DNA from: Larix kaempferi
Taxonomy: Eukaryota; Streptophyta; Pinopsida; Pinales; Pinaceae
Assembly (NCBI GenBank): GCA_027924585.1
Contig: BSBM01001719.1
Coordinates: 11,489,001 to 11,553,000, forward strand
DNA length: 64,000 bases
Direction of reading: 5' to 3'
Part shown: positions 55,062 through 64,000 of the stretch, one piece after another
Numbering within the stretch: the stretch's first letter is position 1
How the letters are laid out: every line of letters begins with the position of its first letter
The notes under the pieces: model-generated
What the model was told of the DNA's origin: nothing
Databases searched by the model: none
The model's input: the letters and a program-made list of their open reading frames with translations, nothing else
Translations under genes and position numbers: made by a program

Positions 55062-55634
55062 TGTTGATGTATATGTAACTTCGGAATGTATTTCACCTAT
55101 GTATATTGTACTCTTATAGAGACAGTATTATTCCTCTATATGGAAGTGTCATCATTTGTATTGACAAGTGTCGCAAGTGTCGTAACTTGCTGTGATGGGT
55201 TATTAGACCACCAAGTGTGGGGTCGGCCCAAATTAATGTAACCATGGGTTATTAGACTGAGTTACAAAAGTCGGCCCAGTTGGTTTATTAGGCAGGATAG
55301 GACAAGTATAAATAGAGAGTGGGATCTCTCTATTTGATCATCTCATTATTCACTCTTACATCACTCGAAAAGTGGCGCACTAGTTGAGGAGGAGGAGTAT
55401 CTACTAGGAGAAGACTATCTCGTGTGCTTTGGTTGTATCATTACTCTTTCTATCTCTGAGGAAGTTGTGGGGTTTTTCACCTTTATGTTTTTCCCCAGTG
55501 AAACTCTGTGTGTCCATTGTCTTATGTGATTGCTTGATATGCTTGATACATGCTTGATATGCTTGATATGTTGTACATGTTATTCTCTCAGTAAAGATCC
55601 TAGAGTATGTTGAATTAATGCTCAAAATCTAACA
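55062..55634 (+). repeat. Co-2 3' LTR
   Basis: 573 bp with TG...CA ends, preceded by AAGAGGGAG (55053-55061) and followed by GAAAT. Confidence 0.9.
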
Positions 55635-56116
55635 GAAATGATGTTGCTTGGTAGGCCAAAATGAGGCCACACATGTTGGAAATACAGTTCTGCTATTTGG
55701 GAGGCTGTAGTGGTCCTTTTGCAGGCCACGAAGAGAGCCATTTTGCTGAAACGACATACTACTACCCAAATTGCATCATGTTTTTGTTGGGTAGTGGGTA
55801 GTCCACTTACGAAATCCATAGAAACTGATTCCCATGGCCTGGAAGGTAACGGGAGAGGTATATATAAGCCATGCTTTTTGTTTGACGGTTTTGATTGAGA
55901 ACATAAGGCATAGGCTCTTATGAATCTCTCTACTTGTGGTTGAAGAAAAGGCCAATAGAAATGGTATTGGAGATGTTGAATGGTCTTAGTGGTACCAAAG
56001 TTCCCTCCACATGCAGATGCATGAGCTTCTTTAATGAGCAGCAAACAATCCTCAGACTGTGAGACACATAGCAAATTTATCTTGTAGAGCCACCCATCAC
56101 GGATGGTATACTCCAT
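55635..56116 (-). pseudogene. int: Gy-D integrase, N-terminal part (right of Co-2)
   Basis: Open from 56116 to the Co-2 edge. A zinc region (IKEAHASACGGNFGTTKTIQ and FIRAYALCSQSK) precedes the core DFVSGLPTTQQKHDAIWVVV and FSKMALFVACKRTTTAS, then HFGLPSNII, where Co-2 enters. The first catalytic Asp position of the core (VDRFSK in the family) reads CRFSK, another sign of decay. Confidence 0.82.
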
Positions 56117-56200
56117 AAAAGGAGTCTGGTTGATGACTGTAGGGTTCTTTAATGCATCCCATGCTTCTTGAAAGTCCTTGTCAGTAGCATACTTTTCTTT

Positions 56201-56887
56201 CTAGTCATCATAGGTAGCACATCGAACCTCGAGTAGGTGGAGCACTGGAGTGGGTGGCCTACTGAGTAGATCAACCATCTTGTTAGAGGTGCCCTTCTTG
56301 TATTTAATAACCAAATGGAATTGCTGAATATAGATTGCCCATTTAAGATGCCTTTGTTCCTGTATCTTTGATTGGGAATTAATGAAAATCAGAGGATGGT
56401 GGTCTGCATGTAGAATCGTCTCCTTTCCCAATAGATAATGGTGTCATTGCTTGAGAGCATGTACTAGGTTGTAAAATTACTTGTCATATGTGTTATAGTT
56501 TTTCTTGGCATATGAAAATGATTCTCAGTGGTAAGCAATAGGATGTCCTCCATGTTTAAGCATTGCACCAATAGCATATTGTGAGGCATCTGACTCAATC
56601 TCAAATGGTTGAGAGAGGTCTGGCAAACAAAATACTGGAGCGGAGCATAGAGCTTCTTTGAGACAAACAATGTCATGGGTGGCCTCTTCATTCCAAATAA
56701 AGGTATAAGTGCGATTAGATAGCTGATGTAAAAGAAGAGCAATCTGAGAGAAATGTAGAACAAACTTATGATAAAAATTTATGCCACATAGGAAGCTTTT
56801 TAACTCGCTGACTGAAGAAGGTGTTGGCCATTGTTCTAATGCTTTGATGCGTGAAGGATCAAGCTGAATACCTTCTGAGTCCACCAC
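56201..56887 (-). pseudogene. rnh: Gy-D RNase H and connection
   Basis: 56887-56525 gives the RT thumb (VDSEGIQLDPSRIKALEQWP) and RNase H start (PFEIESDASQYAIGAML, catalytic Asp intact). 56431-56201 gives GKETILHADHHPLIF and QFHLVIKYKKGTSNKMVDLL. A TAG and a frame change lie between them. Confidence 0.85.
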
Positions 56888-56911
56888 AAAACCTAGGTAT
56901 GGAACTGAGCA

Positions 56912-57505
56912 CTAGCCAAAATAAGACTTCTTTTCTTTAACCTGCAACTTGTGGTCTCTGAGTATTTCGAGAACTTGCCGAACATGCTGAAGATGTGTTT
57001 CCCATGACTTACTAAAAATCAGAATGTCATCTAAGTATATAATCATAGTATGACCCAAATGCTTCCTAAAAATATCATTAACAAGCCTCATGAATGTGGC
57101 TAGAGAATTTGTGAGGCCAAAAGGTGTGACCTTCCATTCGAAGAGACCAAACTTGGTCTTGAATGTTGTCTTACAAACATCAGTTGGGTTCATTCGAACG
57201 TGACGGTAGCCTACTGTCAAATCCATCTTAGTGAACCATTTAGCACCTTGTAGGGTGTCCAGTAACTCTTCAATCCGGTGTAGGGGGTAGCGGTTCTTCA
57301 CTGTGGCCTTGTTAAGGGCTTGATAATCAGTGACTAGGTGCATTTCTGGGGTGTCTTTCTTGGGGATAACGAAGGCTGGGGAAGCACATGGAGAAGAGGA
57401 TGGTTGAATGTGTCTTGAGTTGATTAGTTCTGTCAACTGCTTTTCAATTTCCCTCTGTTTCCCATGGGGAAAGGCGGTATGTAGGTGCATTGGGTAAGGC
57501 AGCAC
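56912..57505 (-). pseudogene. rt: Gy-D reverse transcriptase
   Basis: A 197-codon open frame spanning most of the palm: [80 protein letters not shown] and the catalytic IIYLDDILIFSKSWE. This is the most intact pol domain of Gy-D. The lead from the protease lies in the overlapping frame 57920-57444. Confidence 0.88.
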
Positions 57506-58493
57506 CGGGAATGAGGTTAATAGAATGGTCTATGTGTCGAGAGGGGGGGAGTCCAGTAGGGGGTTGGAAAATATCAACAAATTCTTGTATGAGAGGAGTC
57601 ATGGATTTTGGGATGGGATGAGTGGTGTTGTCTAGTTGTATGGGTCGTACCAAACAAAGAGAGACACACTGGTTGATATGGACATGAGATAGTTTTTCCT
57701 TTGTTGGCGTGGGTTTGGAGGGGGCTGCGGTAAGGATATAAGTGCGACCATCCTTGGTAAGTTTATACTGGCTAGATTTGGCTGTATAAATAGCATTTTG
57801 TTGGTCCTGGTAAGGGATGCCAAGAAGTAATTCAGCACAATCTAATGGAGATACATCACATAGCACAGGGTCTCTAAATTGTCTGATGGCAAATGCTACC
57901 AGGAAACACTGAGAAACCAATAGACGGGGACCATCCTTTTGAACCCATCCTAGTTGATATGGTTTCAGATGGGGAGTAGTGGGTAGGTGGAGGTGCTAGA
58001 CTAGCGCTTGTGAAACCAAATTTTTTTTACTGCCATTATCCATGATGAGTAAGGCCAAAGAATCTTTGATTTGGCAGTTATGAGTAAAGAGGGGTAAGGT
58101 AGATAAGTCGGAATCTTCTAATGTCATTACGATCAATGCGGGATCAACTTCAGTAGGATTCTCAAGAGAAACTTCAGCCATGTCCTCTATAAGTTGGGAT
58201 GACATAATTTTGGTAAAGATATTTTTGTTGGTTTTGAGAGAATTTAAAACTCGACAATCTGAAGTGTTGTGGGAATTAGCCTTGTGGAAGGAACACCATG
58301 GTCTATTGGCCATTTGATTGGTAGGACGAGTGGAGGAAAGGAGAGATGCAGTATTGGGTATGGTATTTTGTGAAGTACATGGATTCCGGTTGGGATGGGA
58401 TTGAAGAGTATGACCCTGAGGAGCTATCTTTCTTTCCACTGCCAATGCTCTTTGAAAAGCTTTATCCAATGTAGAATTTTCAAATAACTCCAC
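57444..58493 (-). pseudogene. pro: Gy-D Gag end (zinc knuckle) and protease
   Basis: 58493-57996 has WCSFHKANSHNTSDCRVLN, a knuckle of CX2HX4HX4C type with His in place of the second Cys, and then the protease start ALLIMDNGSKKNLVSQALV, where Asn replaces the Ser/Thr of the catalytic DSG/DTG. A TAG separates this from 57920-57444, which has [18 protein letters not shown], the equivalent of the ILG/GMDWL box, and then the RT lead [20 protein letters not shown]. Confidence 0.75.
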
Positions 58494-59056
58494 TTTTGGG
58501 CCTGGAATGTGGAATGTGGAGTTGAAGTCAAAGTCAAAGCTTGGAGAAGTGTTCGATATATGCTTGTACTCCTTGTGCAGGAACTTGACAGAGTTGGTGC
58601 CAACAAATCCATAAGGATTGAAGATGCCCGAGTGGGTAAAAAAAAATTCTCAAAACTTCACACATGCGAGCCCAAGTGCTAATTGGTTGAGAAGAAGAAG
58701 ACTCTGCGAAGCTCCAATTTCTATTACCAAAGTGGCCTTTTCTTGCTCTGTATCCCACCATGTTTGAGCAAGTCATTCCAACTGTAATGCTGCAATATGA
58801 AGCTTTCTTTCTTCGACAAGGCCTGTGCAAGTTCTGAAAAATAGGTGGAAAGGCTGCGGATCCATGACTCCACTACTTCTCCATTGGTTTGTTCCGCAAA
58901 CTTAGGGAGTTGGAACCTAGTATCTAAGTGGAATGGATCTGGCTGGGTCTGTTGTTGCATTCTCATTAACTCATTGAGAGCAGATGCGAGGTCATGGACT
59001 AGATTAGAGGCATTAGAATCTGAATCGGTAGCCAAAGGATCTCGTCTAGGAGGCAT
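58494..59056 (-). pseudogene. gag: Gy-D Gag, N-terminal part
   Basis: Starts MPPRRDPLATDSDSNASNLV and has DPFHLDTRFQLPKFAEQTNG and VESWIRSLSTYFSELAQALS, the retrotransposon gag entry motif. A frameshift near 58750 continues into 58830-58534. Part of the capsid core follows in the third frame (58612-58424), so at least two shifts are present. Confidence 0.75.
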
Positions 59057-59350
59057 CTTGAATAATAATCTAAAAAAACAAAGGCTTGAGCACTGGGGCT
59101 AAAGGCTTGAGGAACAATAGTTTGGTCAGAGGGAGAGATCTGTGGGCATGAAGATATGTGAATCTCCTCTCTATGGTGGAGATCTGTGGGCTTCTATGGT
59201 AGGAAGATCTGTGAATCCACCATCAGCTATAGAAAACCCTGAGAAGGGTGTGAGATCTACTTGCAAATCATAAAACTCAGAGAAAAAAAATTAAATTTGA
59301 AAGCCTTACTGCAGCTGTTTCTTCTGCTGCCTCTTCTTGGGATCTAGATG

Positions 59351-59362
59351 CTATGATACCAA
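59351..59362 (-). other. Gy-D primer binding site
   Basis: The minus strand reads TGGTATCATAGC two bases after the 5' LTR end. It differs by one base from the initiator tRNA-Met site TGGTATCAGAGC. The position is right for a primer site. Confidence 0.75.
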
Positions 59363-59363
59363 T

Positions 59364-60356
59364 TGATCCACCGTAATGCTAAGGCCAACATGCAGCGTTG
59401 ATATGAGTGGGCGTTTTCAATGCTGGGCATTGATAGGGCTGTATGGAAGGGTTGTGCGTGAAATGGAGAGGGGCATTTTTCCAATGCTGGGCATTGATAG
59501 GTTTGTATGGACGAGCTATGTGTGAGGTGGAGATGGGAGTTGAATAGCCTGGGCATGGATATGTCTGGGTTGAGAAGCAACTGAGTGAGATGGGCGTAGA
59601 GTTAGCCAACATGGGAAGGAAACCCTAAGCTCGGCAAACAATGTGGGTCATTATAGGAATTGTGGTTGGAGTCCAGTGTGTTGAGGGGGACGTGAGCCAT
59701 GGGAAAGGTTGGAGCAGCGTTGGTGAGCTGCGTGAGAGGGGTAGCAATGAAGTTGGGGTAGAGTGTGAGCTAGCATAGGAGAGAGCAGCGTGTAATAAGA
59801 TACGTGGACTGTGTGCAGGTAGGATAAGGCGGCGTGGGAGTTAGTATAGGAGGGAGCAACGTTGAGTATGATGCGTGGGAGTTAGGGAATAGGTTGCAGC
59901 AGGTGTGAGGGATGTTGCATGGACTGAAGGAGGTATGTTGGACAGCGTGAACATAGGAGTTCTAAGGGAAGGCATGAAGACTATTGTACAGGAGTGGTGA
60001 AAAATAGCAAGAGTGTGATGGGCGTGAATGGAGGTGGCAGAAGGAGTCTGAAGCATTCAGAGAACCTGAGTCTCAAGATGGGGCTGAATTTCCTGAGCAT
60101 GAAGGTGTGGAGACAAACACACAGAAGTTACATTCTTTAGAGAAAAAGGAAAACCTAACTTCTGCAAAATAGACAAGAGTGACCTTCTCATAACAAGCCT
60201 AGGTTTGTATTAGGTGGCAGGTTCCTTTTATAAGCAAAGGACCTAGCTTATTTACATAACTATGCCCTAATACAATTAACATGATAAACTAAGTTTATTA
60301 CACTGTTAACCAAGTCCCTTATGGGTTGCAAAGAAGGCTAGCTTCTTTGTGGCCCA
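59364..60356 (-). repeat. Gy-D 5' LTR
   Basis: 993-bp partner of 47675-48685, starting TGATCCACCG and ending TGTGGCCCA on the plus strand, then TGGAA. The two LTRs differ by many substitutions and small indels, placing Gy-D before Co-1 in age. Confidence 0.9.
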
Positions 60357-61670
60357 TGGAAAGTCACTGCCAACGCCACCTCCATCATCAACAACAATAT
60401 TCTTCCCAGAATCCAACACATGAATCACCATCACATACTATAGTTTCATCATGAACTTGTCAAGACTCATTGTCAATGCACCCAAAAACCTCAATGTTTC
60501 CTTTCAACTCTACACTTGGATTGCTCCTCATACTTCTAGCTTTGAAACCAATGTAGGCTATACTGAACCTCTTCCAAACCTTCTAGTTTTGCCTTCAAAT
60601 GACAAACAATACCAACATGGTCCTAGTTACAATGAAAACAACCAACATGCATACCTATGATCATCGACAATTGTTGTTACACCCATGCTACGATGTTAAA
60701 CACTTTTTTTTCAAAGGAATGAAGCGATAGTGGTCAAGCTTCCACTTGGTCTTCCATAATCTACAATATCTAAGACCAAGCCTTATCCCATGCACTAGTC
60801 ATCTCTAGCTACATTTCATGTTTGTGGTACATATCATGGATCTCTTGGTCCGTGCATGCCCATTCCATGGCTGTAGCTTTCCTCTCGACCTCTCATGTGA
60901 TGGAGGAAGCCTTGTAATGTTGGGACATTACAGTGACCATCTCCACTTCATTGTTTCATCACTTTATATCATTACACATTATTAACAATAACATAAATAT
61001 ACACTTTCCACATTTCAAGGTAAACATTTATAAATTTAATTAAAAATTTTGTCAATTTTTTTTAACAATAATGATTCATGCAATAACAAAAGATTAAAAT
61101 TAGTTTACTATTATATTTTTTTCTTTGTTTTTATTTTATTTTTCGAAAATGGCAAGACCTAGCATAGCTCACTTACCAAACCAGCATTAGGGACAACCAT
61201 CACTGGCCCACAAATCTATATTGACTCATAACCTTTATTTAAGGAAAACCACACCACATGAAATAACCACCTCTTGGAGGCTTAAGGGGGCAATCTTCTG
61301 TTCCTAGGAGATGCTTCTATGTCTTGGGTCGTTAATTTGTTTGCTTATGTCCAAAGAAGATAGGTTCTTTGCCAATCAAAAACTTTCTTAAATGTTATTC
61401 TAAAACCGATTATCATTTTTTTATAACTAAATCTTATTCTAAAACCAATTATCATTTTCTAATTTTCTAATGACCAAAACTCTCCTATTTATATTACATT
61501 AAAAAAAATCAAATCATAAAAACTATTTAAAAACTAATATTAAACATAAAATAAAATAAAATCATAAAAACTATTATAAAATTGATATTAAACATGTCCA
61601 CTTTAGTGAGAAATTACTTTATATCGTTCCATAGTCACCTCACATTAGAAGATGTTTCTTGAAAATCCTC
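60357..61670. other. Gene-free stretch
   Basis: No supported gene. A short inverted repeat TGTAATG/CATTACA lies at 60913-60919 and 60926-60932; its outer part (GGGACATTACA) resembles a gypsy LTR end, but nothing around it supports an LTR. From 61000 the sequence is very AT-rich. Confidence 0.45.
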
Positions 61671-61672
61671 AA

Positions 61673-61787
61673 CTTAAAAAACATGTATGTTCAAGCCATC
61701 CAATGGATAAGCAGTGAAGTCAACCATTGACTTCCTATTGGTCTGTTAAATGGCTTGAAAGATGGCTTGAACGTACATATTTTTAAG
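61673..61787. repeat. Foldback of about 28-bp arms
   Basis: CTTAAAAAACATGTATGTTC and AAGCCATC on the left pair with GATGGCTTGAACGTACATAT and TTTTAAG on the right, with two or three mismatches. The spacer contains a second small hairpin, GAAGTCAA/TTGACTTC. It may be a MITE-like relic. Confidence 0.7.
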
Positions 61788-62033
61788 AATGTCCCCTCGA
61801 AAGGCCCCTCGCTTTCTACTAAAAGGTCAAAGTCCCCAACTTCGCTGGAGTTCACAAGATTATATTTTTTGATTCGTCCCTAACAACCCAACGCCAAATT
61901 GGCTTGAGAGCACAAGATTATCTTATTTGATTATTTGAGACCACAACCCAACCGCAAAAACGTGAACGACTTCAAGGAGAGGTCAACTCAATTGACTGGT
62001 TGAGGGGTTGAGGATTCTTCGGGAAAAATACAC

Positions 62034-62040
62034 TATAAAA
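62034..62040 (+). promoter_or_regulatory. TATA box candidate
   Basis: CTATAAAAGGGG in a good context, about 30 bp before a TGTGTCATAG start-like site. Downstream are a twice-repeated AGATCGATATCCGAA (62062 and 62100) and tandem repeats. No coding frame begins before the NA-2 LTR at 62701, so it may belong to a host gene cut off from its body or to an old LTR. Confidence 0.4.
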
Positions 62041-62201
62041 GGGGAGAAAGAGTTTGTGTCATAGATCGATATCCGAAATCAAAGTGTCACTTGGTGTCAG
62101 ATCGATATCCGAACTCCTGCAGATCTTACTCGTCCGCGGTGTGTGTGAGGCTTCTTCCAAGATTTCTCTCGATTTTTTTGAGTTTTCTTCGGTATTTGTG
62201 A

Positions 62202-62540
62202 GGGATAGATCATTGGAGGGTTTTTTTTAGGGTATATGGTGAAACTGAAAACGCTTTGAAGAATTTGTCGGGAGTCCGACCGAAAATTGACCGGGGAGAT
62301 TTGCTGATTTTTCTTGGTGGAAGACAGAGAACATTGCTTAGGGATAGATCGTTGGAGGGTTTTTCTGAGGGTATATGGTGAAACTGAAAACGCTTTGAAG
62401 AATTTGTCGGGAGTCTGACCGAAGATTGACCGGGTAGATTTGCTGATTTTTCTTAGTGGAAGACAGAGAACATTGCTTGGTTGACGGGGGAGATTTGCTG
62501 GTTTTTCTTGGTGGAAGACAGAGAACATTGCTTGGTTGAA
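62202..62540. repeat. Tandem repeat, 139 bp x 2 plus a 53-bp partial
   Basis: GGGATAGATCATTGGAGGGT starts at 62202 and again at 62341, running to ACAGAGAACATTGCTTGG. A third, partial copy (GGAGATTTGCTGGTTTTTCT onward) follows at about 62488. Copies are about 95% identical. Confidence 0.9.
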
Positions 62541-62700
62541 TTGAGCAGCGGCTTTGCTGCTGAATCCGACGTTGTCGCATCCATCGCATTTTGGAAATTG
62601 CTTTTCTTTAGTTTTTATGGGTTTTTTAGGTTTAACTGGCTGAATTATTGGACCTGAAGAGAATTGGGGTGTGCCATCAAGCTGGTTCCGATAGCCTATT

Positions 62701-62948
62701 TGTTAGAGTATCAGGGGGATCCAGAATCGTTTCAGAGGAAGCTCAGGACAGAGCTCTACCGCTCAGCAATCTATATATTAAAAATGAGAAAATATATTAC
62801 ATATACAGCTTCTGGATGATTCCAAAGAGAGGGCGGGAAGCCTCTTCTAGAAACTAATCTAATTTCAACTACCCTATTTAATTCACTAGCTACTTCATTG
62901 ACAAGTCACGTGGGCTCACCTTGAAGGTCGGAATTGTTTATTCCAACA
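62701..62948 (-). repeat. NA-2 3' LTR (248 bp)
   Basis: Plus-strand ends TGTTAGAGTATCAG and GTTTATTCCAACA, so the minus strand starts TGTTGGAATAAAC and ends CTCTAACA. TG...CA ends and the adjoining purine tract define both borders. A partner is not in the window. Confidence 0.75.
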
Positions 62949-63065
62949 CTCCCCCGCAATTCTGACCGTAAACATCTACATACAAAATCCTAAGCATATA
63001 ATCAATGACTCTGTGGGCTTACGACAGTTCAAATTTATGCCTGCTGGTCTAAGTATCAGCCAGGC

Positions 63066-63980
63066 TTACATACAGTCACAAAACAAGTCAAAATTTGTTT
63101 TACCTTCACCGGCCTTTTTCTTCCGTTTGCTCCAGACCTTGTACTCCACGATCCTTCTCGTTTTCTTCTTCTTTCTCACCTTCTTCTTTCGTATTTCTTC
63201 AAGCTCTTTTAGTCTCATTCTTCCATTTATGTCATCGAACTTGCCAATGGCATTCTGACATGTCTCCTCACCTTCAATGAAATTCAGAGTTGCTTTCATC
63301 ATATGATGTTCCCACATGTTATCTTCAGGATTCATATTTTCAGCAACCTGTGAATCTGTGGCTTGCTGCCACATAAGCTCATAATAGTACCTTATCTCTT
63401 CAGGACTCCATTTCTCAAAGATCTCTTCAACTGGCTTTTCATCTTCACATCCTTCATCCTGTTCATCCATCTCCTCATTTTCAGCTGGCTCAACTGCTGT
63501 AGCAAAATTGTCACCCTTTCCTTCATCTTTTGTAGCTACATGGCTGCCTTCTTCTCTCATCTTTGCAGCTTTCATGCTGTTGTCCTCTTCATCCTTGTTT
63601 GCAGCAATATTGTTGTCTTTTTCAATTTTATTTTCAACATACACATTGTTGTTTTCAGCTGAAATCTCTTTCTCAGCTGTTTTTCCATTCAATAATTCAT
63701 CAATCAAGCTGATTTCATCCTTCAAAATCAGCAATTCTTCCTCTGAGAGAATCTCCTCATCATATTTTTCTTGAGCTTTCCACTCTTCATGGCTGTCAAT
63801 TGCACGCTGATTGCTATTTATACTTGCAAACACACAAACTTCCACCCTCTTGGGCTTGCTCTTCATGAGCTTCTCTTCATCACATTCAACCTCACTTGGC
63901 TGGCCTATACCTTCTTGGGTTGCTTCCACACTATCTGCTGCTGCTATGGCAGCTTCCTCTTCAACCTCAACAACATCCAC
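63066..63980 (-). CDS. NA-2 ORF of unknown family (304 codons)
   Basis: An uninterrupted frame from MDVVEVEEEAAIAAADSVEA to TNFDLFCDCM. It is strongly acidic for the first 200 residues (EEMDEQDEGCEDEKPVEEIF), then has a folded-looking segment FEKWSPEEIRYYYELMWQQA with aromatic residues, and a very basic stretch LKELEEIRKKKVRKKKKTRR near residue 270. The middle contains Asn/Lys/Glu repeats. No Gag, knuckle, protease or polymerase motif is visible, nor a signal peptide. It ends about 110 bp before the polypurine tract, the same position as the NA-1 ORF. It could be a captured host gene or an element-specific protein; the 5' limit may lie further right, outside the window. Confidence 0.55.
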   Translation of the reverse strand: MDVVEVEEEAAIAAADSVEATQEGIGQPSEVECDEEKLMKSKPKRVEVCVFASINSNQRAIDSHEEWKAQEKYDEEILSEEELLILKDEISLIDELLNGKTAEKEISAENNNVYVENKIEKDNNIAANKDEEDNSMKAAKMREEGSHVATKDEGKGDNFATAVEPAENEEMDEQDEGCEDEKPVEEIFEKWSPEEIRYYYELMWQQATDSQVAENMNPEDNMWEHHMMKATLNFIEGEETCQNAIGKFDDINGRMRLKELEEIRKKKVRKKKKTRRIVEYKVWSKRKKKAGEGKTNFDLFCDCM

Positions 63981-64000
63981 ATGCTTGACTGCAATGTGGG

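Larger units (their letters stand above)
49504..55634 (+). mobile_element. Ty1/copia retrotransposon Co-2, internally deleted
   Basis: A 6131-bp plus-strand element with 573-bp LTRs (49504-50076 and 55062-55634), inserted into the Gy-D integrase gene in the opposite orientation. It has gag, protease, part of integrase, the C-terminal half of RT and RNase H. The rest of integrase and the first half of RT are absent, and the intron-like segment shared with Co-1 lies in the gap. LTRs differ at about 30-40 positions by eye, so it is older than Co-1. Confidence 0.92.
47675..60356 (-). mobile_element. Ty3/gypsy retrotransposon Gy-D, complete, interrupted by Co-2
   Basis: A minus-strand element with LTRs 47675-48685 and 59364-60356 and a perfect TGGAA target duplication (47670-47674 and 60357-60361). 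Without the Co-2 insertion it is about 6.55 kb. Order from the right: 5' LTR, primer site (TGGTATCATAGC, 59351-59362), gag (59056 to about 58000), protease, reverse transcriptase (57505-56912), RNase H, integrase (56116-55635 continuing at 49503-48690), purine tract, 3' LTR. Stops and shifts occur in every domain. Confidence 0.92.
62701..64000 (-). mobile_element. NA-2: 3' part of an LTR element with an unknown ORF
   Basis: A minus-strand 3' LTR (62701-62948) is preceded by the purine tract GCGGGGGAG (minus, 62949-62957) and by a long acidic ORF. The other LTR is beyond the right edge. CTATT at 62696-62700 is the candidate target duplication. No gag or pol motif is visible in the 1.05 kb present. 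Confidence 0.75.

Noticed and set aside
60913-60932. TGTAATG/CATTACA as an LTR edge
   Set aside because: Only a 7-bp inverted repeat; the neighbouring sequence lacks LTR features.

Overview
The window is eukaryotic nuclear DNA from a plant with a large, repeat-filled genome. It has no bacterial-style operons, long AT-rich tracts, and a dense nest of LTR retrotransposons of plant Ty3/gypsy and Ty1/copia types. A Penelope-like element with a GIY-YIG endonuclease points to a conifer, because among land plants such elements (named Dryad) are described from conifers. That assignment is inference; no intact host gene was seen that could confirm it.

Layout. 1-15 kb (minus strand): a gag-protease fragment (Gy-B, about 1-1810) adjoins a nearly complete gypsy element (Gy-A, about 1.85-15.9 kb). 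Gy-A is split in its protease gene by a complete copia element (Co-1, 5886-12840, target duplication TAATC). 16-18.3 kb: a decayed, unrecognised minus-strand reading frame. 19.5-23.1 kb: a 5'-truncated plus-strand chromovirus-type gypsy (Gy-C), whose 3' LTR starts at 23107 and which is followed by a second, reversed LTR-like edge at 27315. 27.4-29.25 kb: an unidentified minus-strand gene model of five exons with consistent splice phases and several TAG stops. 30.93-33.79 kb: a young but broken Penelope-like element with a 282-bp direct repeat at each end, each copy carrying a hammerhead-like motif. 34-38.1 kb: tandem arrays and gene-free sequence. 38388-40992: a very young, small, non-autonomous LTR element (NA-1) with an ORF of unknown family. 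41-47.4 kb: degenerate repeats, a dispersed 310-bp duplication and a gypsy-type LTR start. 47675-60356: a complete minus-strand gypsy (Gy-D, target duplication TGGAA) split in its integrase gene by plus-strand copia Co-2 (49504-55634). 61.6-62.6 kb: a foldback, a TATA box and a 139-bp tandem repeat. 62701 to the end: the 3' part of another LTR element (NA-2) carrying an acidic ORF of unknown family.

How it fits together. Almost all coding potential belongs to selfish elements. Nearly every retroelement gene is interrupted by stops or frameshifts, many of them explainable by C-to-T decay. LTR comparisons by eye give an order: NA-1 (2 differences in 197 bp) and the Penelope element (2 in 282 bp) are youngest, Co-1 is next (about 97% identical LTRs), then Co-2, and the gypsy hosts are older. 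The most unusual items are the Penelope element with one intact and one broken ribozyme core, the two LTR elements that carry non-gag/pol ORFs, the unidentified spliced gene, the intron-like segment shared by both copia copies, and the five-knuckle Gag of Gy-B. No tRNA, rRNA or CRISPR locus was recognised.
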